Assembly (NCBI RefSeq): GCF_004795255.1 | Contig: NZ_SSBQ01000002.1 | Coordinates: forward strand, 4,370,001 to 4,434,000 | Source of the DNA: Streptomyces sp. RKND-216 | GTDB lineage: Bacteria > Actinomycetota > Actinomycetes > Streptomycetales > Streptomycetaceae | DNA length: 64,000 nucleotides | Reading direction: 5' to 3' | Part shown: positions 59,733 to 64,000 of the stretch, piece by piece | How positions within the stretch are numbered: position 1 is the first letter of the stretch | How the letters are laid out: the number at the start of each line of letters is the position of its first letter | Made by a program: the position numbers and the translations under genes | The notes under the pieces: model-generated | What the model saw: the letters and a program-made list of their open reading frames with translations, nothing else | What the model was told of the DNA's origin: nothing | The model's database searches: none

Positions 59733-60884
59733 ATGACGACACAGCCGCTGCAGATCGGCCCCCACACCGTCTCGCCCCCGGTGGTCCTCGCCCCGATGGC
59801 CGGGATCACCAATGCCCCCTTCCGCACCCTGTGCCGGGAGTTCTCGGGCGGCCGCGGCCTGTTCGTCAGCGAGATGATCACGACGCGGGCGCTGGTGGAG
59901 CGCAACGAGAAGACGATGCGGCTGGTGCATTTCGACGCCGACGAGCGTCCGCGCTCGATCCAGCTGTACGGCGTCGACCCGATGACCGTCGGCAAGGCCG
60001 TCCGGATGATCGTCGAAGAGGACCTGGCCGATCACATCGACCTCAACTTCGGCTGCCCGGTCCCCAAGGTCACCCGCAAGGGCGGTGGCTCCGCCCTGCC
60101 GTACAAGCGGAACCTGCTGCGTGCCATCCTGCGCGAGGCCGTGACGGGCGCGGGACATCTGCCGGTGACGATGAAGATGCGCAAGGGCATCGACGACGAC
60201 CACCTCACCTACCTGGACGCCGGGCGCATCGCCGTCGAGGAGGGCGTCACCGCCGTCGCCCTGCACGGCCGCACCGCCGCCCAGCACTACGGCGGCACCG
60301 CCGACTGGGACGCCATCTCCCGCCTGAAGGACACCGTCGGCGCCCTCTCCGACATCCCCGTGCTCGGAAACGGCGACATCTGGTCGGCGGACGACGCGCT
60401 GCGGATGGTGCGCGAGACCGGGTGCGACGGGGTCGTCGTCGGCCGTGGCTGCCTGGGCCGTCCCTGGCTCTTCGGCGACCTGGTCGCCGCGTTCGACGGC
60501 CGGGGCGCGGAGTCCTACGCCCGCCCCACGCTGCGTGTGGTCGCGGACACGATGCTGCGGCACGCGAGACTGCTGGGCGAATGGCTGGAGGACGAGTCGC
60601 GGGGCGTGATCGACTTCCGCAAGCACGTGGCCTGGTACACCAAGGGCTTCTCCGTCGGCTCCGACATGCGTCGCAGCCTGGCCGTCGCCTCCTCGCTGAG
60701 CGAGATGGGCGACCTGCTCGGGGAGCTGGACCTCGACCAGCCCTGGCCCGCCGCCGGCGCGGACGGCCCGCGCGGCCGGACCGCCGGCCGCAACCGGGTC
60801 GTCCTCCCCGACGGCTGGCTCGACGACCCCTACGACGCCGCCTGCGTCACCCCCGACGCCGAACTCGACACTTCCGGCGGCTGA
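59733..60884 (+). CDS. dus: tRNA-dihydrouridine synthase (DusB-like)
   Basis: The 383-residue FMN enzyme reduces uridines in the tRNA D-loop. It has VVLAPMAGITNAPFRTLCREF, the catalytic Cys in DHIDLNFGCPVPKVTRKGGGSAL, VALHGRTAAQHYGGTADW with the catalytic His, VLGNGDIWSADDALRMV and VVGRGCLGRPWLFGDL. The C-terminal RNA-binding part is of normal length, with about 40 disordered residues after it. ATG 59733 begins the conserved N-terminus. It acts on tRNAs such as the two Ala tRNAs here, which carry GTTGGTA in the D-loop. Confidence 0.95.
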   Translation: MTTQPLQIGPHTVSPPVVLAPMAGITNAPFRTLCREFSGGRGLFVSEMITTRALVERNEKTMRLVHFDADERPRSIQLYGVDPMTVGKAVRMIVEEDLADHIDLNFGCPVPKVTRKGGGSALPYKRNLLRAILREAVTGAGHLPVTMKMRKGIDDDHLTYLDAGRIAVEEGVTAVALHGRTAAQHYGGTADWDAISRLKDTVGALSDIPVLGNGDIWSADDALRMVRETGCDGVVVGRGCLGRPWLFGDLVAAFDGRGAESYARPTLRVVADTMLRHARLLGEWLEDESRGVIDFRKHVAWYTKGFSVGSDMRRSLAVASSLSEMGDLLGELDLDQPWPAAGADGPRGRTAGRNRVVLPDGWLDDPYDAACVTPDAELDTSGG

Positions 60885-60903
60885 CGCCGAAGGCGAGGCC
60901 CGC

Positions 60904-61131
60904 CTACGCTCCTGCCGACTGGCCGTCCTCCAGGCGGAAGCCGACCTTCAGACCCACCTGGTAGTGCTCGATCCGCCCGTTCTCGATCTGGCCGCGCACT
61001 TCCGCCACCTCGAACCAGTCCAGGTGCCGCAGCGTCTCCGAGGCACGGCTGATCGCGTTCTTGATCGCGGCGTCCACGCCCTCGTGCGACGTGCCGACGA
61101 TCTCGGTCACCCGGTAGGTGTGCTCGCTCAT
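60904..61131 (-). CDS. Dodecin family flavin-binding protein
   Basis: The 75-residue protein matches dodecin: MSEHTYRVTEIVGTSHEGVD, then NAISRASETLRHLDWFEV, AEVRGQIENGRIEHYQVGLKVGF and an acidic end. Dodecins form hollow dodecamers storing flavin or CoA. The Trp of LDWFEV is the residue that stacks on the flavin. The gene converges on dus, with a 19-base gap. Confidence 0.95.
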   Translation of the reverse strand: MSEHTYRVTEIVGTSHEGVDAAIKNAISRASETLRHLDWFEVAEVRGQIENGRIEHYQVGLKVGFRLEDGQSAGA

Positions 61132-61245
61132 GGCGCCTCCAACTTCGTACGCGGACGGTCCGGCCTCACGGGGTTCCCCGATCCGGCCGCTCTACGCCGC
61201 GGAAATACGGTGGTGCGCCCGCCGCCCCGGTGCTGGGATGGACAC

Positions 61246-62079
61246 ATGGACCTGCACAGCGCTCTCCGCCGCTACGACGCAGCGGTACGGCGCGACGCGC
61301 CCGCCGAGGGCCCGGGCGCGCGGCTCGAACGCGACCACGGCGCGGGCGCCGTCCTCCGCCACGTCGTCCCGGACGGCCGCGGCTGGCACGGCGTGTGCTG
61401 GTCCGACCTGGACGAGGGCACCGCCGACGCCGCCATCGCCGCCCAGCTCCGTGCCTTCGCCGCGTACGGTCATCCGTTCGAGTGGAAGGTGTATGCGCAC
61501 GACCGCCCCGCCGACCTCGCCGGACGCCTTCGCCGGGCCGGCTTCACGCCGGGGCCGGATGAGGCCGTGATGGTCGCCGACGTGACGTCCGTGCCGACCG
61601 ACGCCGCGCTCCCGGAGGGCGTGCGCCTGCACACTGTCACCGACCCGGCCGGTCTGCACCTCCTGGATGAGGTCCACGAGGCGGTGTTCGGCCCGGACGG
61701 CACGTCACTGCGCTCCTGGCTGGGACCCGTGCTGGAGACGGCGCCGGAGACCGTGCACCTGGTCGTCGCCCTGGCCGGCGACCGCCCAGTGTCCGCCGCC
61801 CGGGCGAGCCTCCCGCCGCAACCCGCCGGCACCGGCTTCGCCGGGCTGTGGGGTGGCGGCACCCTCCCCGAGTGGCGCGGTCGCGGCCTGTACCGTGCGC
61901 TGGTCGCCGCCCGCGCACGGCACACCGCCGAGCGCGGCTTCCGCTACCTGCACGTCGACGCGTCCGACGCCAGCCGCCCGGTCCTCGAGCGGCTCGGCTT
62001 CCACCGCCTGACCACCACGAGGCCGTACGTCTTCGATCCCTCCTCGCCCGGCCACCGCTGGAACGAGGCTCCGGTATGA
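61246..62079 (+). CDS. GNAT family N-acetyltransferase
   Basis: The 277-residue protein has an N-terminal domain with HGVCWSDLDEGTADAAIAAQ and WKVYAHDRPADLAGRLRRAGF and a C-terminal GNAT domain (about 145-270) with VALAGDRPVSAARASL, the acetyl-CoA loop LPEWRGRGLYRALVAARA, and YLHVDASDASRPVLERLGFH. It acetylates an unknown amine. ATG 61246 begins the conserved region. It overlaps the NTF2-like gene by four bases (ATGA). Confidence 0.9.
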   Translation: MDLHSALRRYDAAVRRDAPAEGPGARLERDHGAGAVLRHVVPDGRGWHGVCWSDLDEGTADAAIAAQLRAFAAYGHPFEWKVYAHDRPADLAGRLRRAGFTPGPDEAVMVADVTSVPTDAALPEGVRLHTVTDPAGLHLLDEVHEAVFGPDGTSLRSWLGPVLETAPETVHLVVALAGDRPVSAARASLPPQPAGTGFAGLWGGGTLPEWRGRGLYRALVAARARHTAERGFRYLHVDASDASRPVLERLGFHRLTTTRPYVFDPSSPGHRWNEAPV

Positions 62080-62453
62080 ACGGCACCGACGAGGAACGCC
62101 TCCTCTCACTGGCCCAGGCGTGGGCGGACGCGATCGTCGCCAACGACGTGCGCGCCATCGGCCGTTACGTGACGGACGACTGGGTCCTCGTCGACCAGGA
62201 CGGCGTCGGCACCCGGGAGAAGTTCCTGTCGCTGGTCGCCTCCGGCGACCTGACGCACGAGGTGATGCGCACCGTCGGGGGCACCGCCCGGGTCCGCGTG
62301 TACGGGGATACCGCCGTCCTCACCGCGCGGGTGGTCAACACCGCCCACTACCGCGGCAAGGCGTTCCACGCCGACGAGTGGACCACCGACGTCTACCTCC
62401 GCACGCCCAACGGCTGGCTCTGCACCCACTCCCACGTCACCCCTGCGGCGTGA
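62076..62453 (+). CDS. Nuclear transport factor 2-like family protein
   Basis: The 125-residue cone-shaped SnoaL/NTF2-like protein shows LLSLAQAWADAIVANDVRAI, VTDDWVLVDQDG, the VYGDTAVLTARV strand, EWTTDVYLRTPNGWLCTHSHVTP at the end. Members may be enzymes or binding proteins; nothing indicates a substrate. Its ATG overlaps the acetyltransferase stop, so the two are cotranslated. Confidence 0.85.
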   Translation: MNGTDEERLLSLAQAWADAIVANDVRAIGRYVTDDWVLVDQDGVGTREKFLSLVASGDLTHEVMRTVGGTARVRVYGDTAVLTARVVNTAHYRGKAFHADEWTTDVYLRTPNGWLCTHSHVTPAA

Positions 62454-62475
62454 GCCGACACGGCGCGGCACCGGG

Positions 62476-62919
62476 TCAGGGGGCTGGGTGAACGGTCGTC
62501 ATGGTGGCCTGCATCAGGGCGATCTGCTTGCTGGAGCCGTCCGCGGCGAGGGCGAAAACGTCGGCGGAGCAGACCGTGAGGGTGCGGCCGGCGCGGACGA
62601 CGGCGGCCTCGGCCCGGAACCGTTCGCCGACCGCCGGGCGCAGCAGGTTCACCTTGAACTCGACGCTGAGGACGTCGCTGCCCTCCGGCATCAGCGTCTG
62701 CGCGGCGTAGCCGCACGCCGAGTCGGCGACCGTCGTGATCGCACCGGCGTGCACGAAGCCGTTCTGCTGGCAGACGTCGCCGCGGAAGGGCATCTCCAAA
62801 ACGACGCGCCCCGCGCCGACCTCGGCGACCTCCACCCCAAGCGTGGCCAGCATCGTCTGGCGTTCGATGCTCTCGCGTATCAGCTTCTCGCGCGCCGGAC
62901 CCAGGTCGGCGTCGTGCAT
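62476..62919 (-). CDS. PaaI-type hotdog-fold thioesterase
   Basis: The 147-residue hotdog protein has VLEMPFRGDVCQQNGFVHAGAITTVADSACGYAA with the family's HAG and the Asp of the active-site helix, and VEFKVNLLRPAVGERF. PaaI-type thioesterases hydrolyse acyl- or aryl-CoA such as phenylacetyl-CoA intermediates. ATG 62919 has GAGGAG about nine bases upstream; a GTG at 62952 is an alternative. A GTTAAC repeat pair lies before it. Confidence 0.87.
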   Translation of the reverse strand: MHDADLGPAREKLIRESIERQTMLATLGVEVAEVGAGRVVLEMPFRGDVCQQNGFVHAGAITTVADSACGYAAQTLMPEGSDVLSVEFKVNLLRPAVGERFRAEAAVVRAGRTLTVCSADVFALAADGSSKQIALMQATMTTVHPAP

Positions 62920-62966
62920 GGCGGCCCTCTCCTCGTCCACAGGTGTCGCCACTCAGCCTGACATGG

Positions 62967-62982
62967 GTTAACGTCCGTTAAC
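62967..62982. promoter_or_regulatory. Paired GTTAAC sites (GTTAAC-GTCC-GTTAAC), possible operator
   Basis: Two exact GTTAAC hexamers, each palindromic, are separated by GTCC, making a 16-nt inverted repeat 47 bases upstream of the thioesterase start. AT-rich palindromes stand out in this GC-rich sequence, and TetR-type operators often look like this. No adjacent regulator is visible. Confidence 0.5.
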
Positions 62983-63068
62983 AAGGGTTGTGGAGGAGAG
63001 AGAGGGGTCACGTGCCGGAAGTGCCGCGGACGGGGGCCGCCCCCGGCCGCGAGGGGGGGAGTGCGGCC

Positions 63069-63097
63069 GGGGGCGGTGGGTGGGGGCGGGGCCGGGG
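63069..63097 (+). repeat. G-rich tract with quadruplex potential
   Basis: Runs of 5, 3, 5, 4 and 4 G separated by short spacers on the plus strand, just past the stop codon of the debranching-type gene on the other strand. Its transcript would be C-rich, so any effect would be on DNA. Confidence 0.45.
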
Positions 63098-63099
63098 TG

Positions 63100-64000
63100 T
63101 CAGGTGCCCGGTGCGGCCCCCACGGCGGTGAGCAGGGCGAGCGGCGTCGCGGCCGCCCATGCCTGCGGGGAGCAGGAGTGCGGGTAGGAGACGGGCTCCG
63201 GATGGTCGTCGCGGCCGTGGCCGGCCAGGACCTCCGGGAGTCGCCAGCCGGTGCGTTCGGCTGCCGCGAGGACGCCCTCGGCGAGGCGGCGGCCCTCCTC
63301 GTGCAGGCCGTGGCGTGCCAGGCCGAGCGCGATGACCGCGTTGTCGTGCGGCCAGACGCTGCCCCGGTGGTACGTCAGCGGGTGGTACGCGGGCTGGCCT
63401 GCGGCGAGCGTGCGGACGCCCCAGCCGCTGAAGAAGTCCGGTTCCAGCAGGCGCCGTCCGACAGCTCGTGCGTCACGGCCGCCGAGGATGCCGGACCACA
63501 ACAGGTGCCCGGCGTCCGAGGCGAGCGCCGTGACCCGGCGCCCGGAGCCGTCCAGGGCGAGGGCGGGGAAGTCCTCGGCGTCCATCCAGAAGTCGCGCCG
63601 GAAGCGGGACTTCAGGTCGTCGGCCGCCTCCTCCAGCCGGTCGGCCCACGCCGCGTCGTCCCACACCTTGCGGGCCAGGCGGGCGGTACGGCGCAGCGCG
63701 TCGTAGGCGTAGCCCTGCACCTCGCTGACGGCGAGGGCGCCCTGCGCCGGGGTGCCGTCGGCGTCGCAGATCGAGCCGGGGGAGTCCTTCCAGCTCTGGT
63801 TGGCCAGCCCGCCCGCGTCGGCCTCGTAGACGAGGTAGCCGCGCTCGTCCAGTCCGCCGTGCCGGAACATCCAGTCCACGGCGGCTCGTGCGTGCTTCTC
63901 CAGGCGCCGGGCCGTCGTCGTGTCGCCGGTGTGGTCGGTGTACGCCCCGAGCAGTACCAGGAACAGCGGCGTGGCGTCGACCGTGCCGTAGTAGCGGCCG
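63100..64000 (-). CDS. Glycogen-debranching/amylo-alpha-1,6-glucosidase family protein, C-terminal part
   Basis: The frame is open from the window edge; the N-terminal half lies beyond. Readable sequence starts RYYGTVDATPLFLVLLGAYTD, then ARAAVDWMFRHGG, ANQSWKDSPGSICDADG, EVQGYAYDALRRTARLARKVW, YHPLTYHRGSVWPHDNAVIALGLARHGL and ends SCSPQAWAAATPLALL. These are the (alpha/alpha)6 barrel signatures of the amylo-alpha-1,6-glucosidase C-terminal domain: YYGTVDATPLF near the active site, DSPGS and HRGSVWPHDN. It would release alpha-1,6-linked glucose from glycogen or trehalose-like glucans. Only 300 residues are present. Confidence 0.9.
   Translation of the reverse strand, partial: GRYYGTVDATPLFLVLLGAYTDHTGDTTTARRLEKHARAAVDWMFRHGGLDERGYLVYEADAGGLANQSWKDSPGSICDADGTPAQGALAVSEVQGYAYDALRRTARLARKVWDDAAWADRLEEAADDLKSRFRRDFWMDAEDFPALALDGSGRRVTALASDAGHLLWSGILGGRDARAVGRRLLEPDFFSGWGVRTLAAGQPAYHPLTYHRGSVWPHDNAVIALGLARHGLHEEGRRLAEGVLAAAERTGWRLPEVLAGHGRDDHPEPVSYPHSCSPQAWAAATPLALLTAVGAAPGT

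Noticed and set aside
63069..63097. Terminator of the debranching-type gene
   Set aside because: The tract is G-rich on one strand with no stem-loop pairing; reported only as a repeat.

Overview
This window is chromosomal DNA from a high-GC actinomycete, almost certainly a Streptomyces or close relative. The evidence is very high G+C at third codon positions, frequent GTG starts, GTGA/ATGA stop-start overlaps, and a gene order I recognise from the conserved Streptomyces core: nadD-LCP-rsfS-phosphatase, leuS, comEA-comEC-holA, rpsT/lepA, hemW, hrcA-dnaJ, era-ybeY-phoH, leuA, recO-uppS, and zur-znuBCA/glyS. There is no prophage, insertion sequence, CRISPR array, rRNA operon or biosynthetic gene cluster. 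Interest therefore lies in regulation, broken genes and a few poorly known small proteins.

Layout. 1-3.2 kb: end of nadD, a membrane LCP-type protein, rsfS and a histidine phosphatase in one operon. 3.3-5.4 kb: two nearly identical tRNA-Ala(GGC) genes flanking two small Cys-rich proteins and a GT87-type mannosyltransferase. 5.6-10.6 kb: a leuS leader (leucine-rich leader peptide plus intrinsic terminator), leuS, a coiled-coil membrane protein and DegV. 10.7-16.4 kb: comEA, comEC (whose frame runs far past its homologous end), two small genes and holA. 16.7-22.5 kb: rpsT, lepA, an acyl-CoA ligase and hemW. 22.7-24.4 kb: an MFS transporter broken by two frameshifts, plus a remnant. 24.4-32.6 kb: a DUF3097 protein, an MBL hydrolase, the CIRCE-controlled hrcA-dnaJ operon, nitronate monooxygenase-rsmE, a PPOX protein, a HIT protein and an RNase Z-like gene.

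32.6-46 kb: the era, Cdd-like, CorC-like, ybeY, phoH run on the minus strand; a PfkB kinase divergent from a GH4 glycosidase; an emfourin-like inhibitor and a protealysin-like M4 protease separated by an acyltransferase; leuA with its own leucine leader peptide; and stress or membrane proteins. 46-54 kb: a TerB-like protein, recO, uppS, an aldo/keto reductase pseudogene, the zur-znuBCA zinc regulon with two Zur boxes over a promoter that looks leaderless, and glyS. 54-64 kb: an MBL hydrolase, a PAS-GAF-PP2C-HATPase signalling protein, a sugar kinase, a phosphoesterase, tRNA-dihydrouridine synthase, dodecin, GNAT, NTF2-like and PaaI-type genes, and the end of a glycogen-debranching-type enzyme.

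How the genes work together. Leucine supply (leuA) and leucine charging (leuS) both lie behind short leader peptides sharing the codon run CTT-CTN-CTT-AGC. The zinc importer, its repressor and its operators form a complete self-contained module. HrcA and DnaJ form a CIRCE autoregulated heat-shock pair. Ribosome assembly and translation functions (rsfS, rsmE, era, ybeY, rpsT, lepA, leuS, glyS, dus, two tRNAs) are strongly over-represented.
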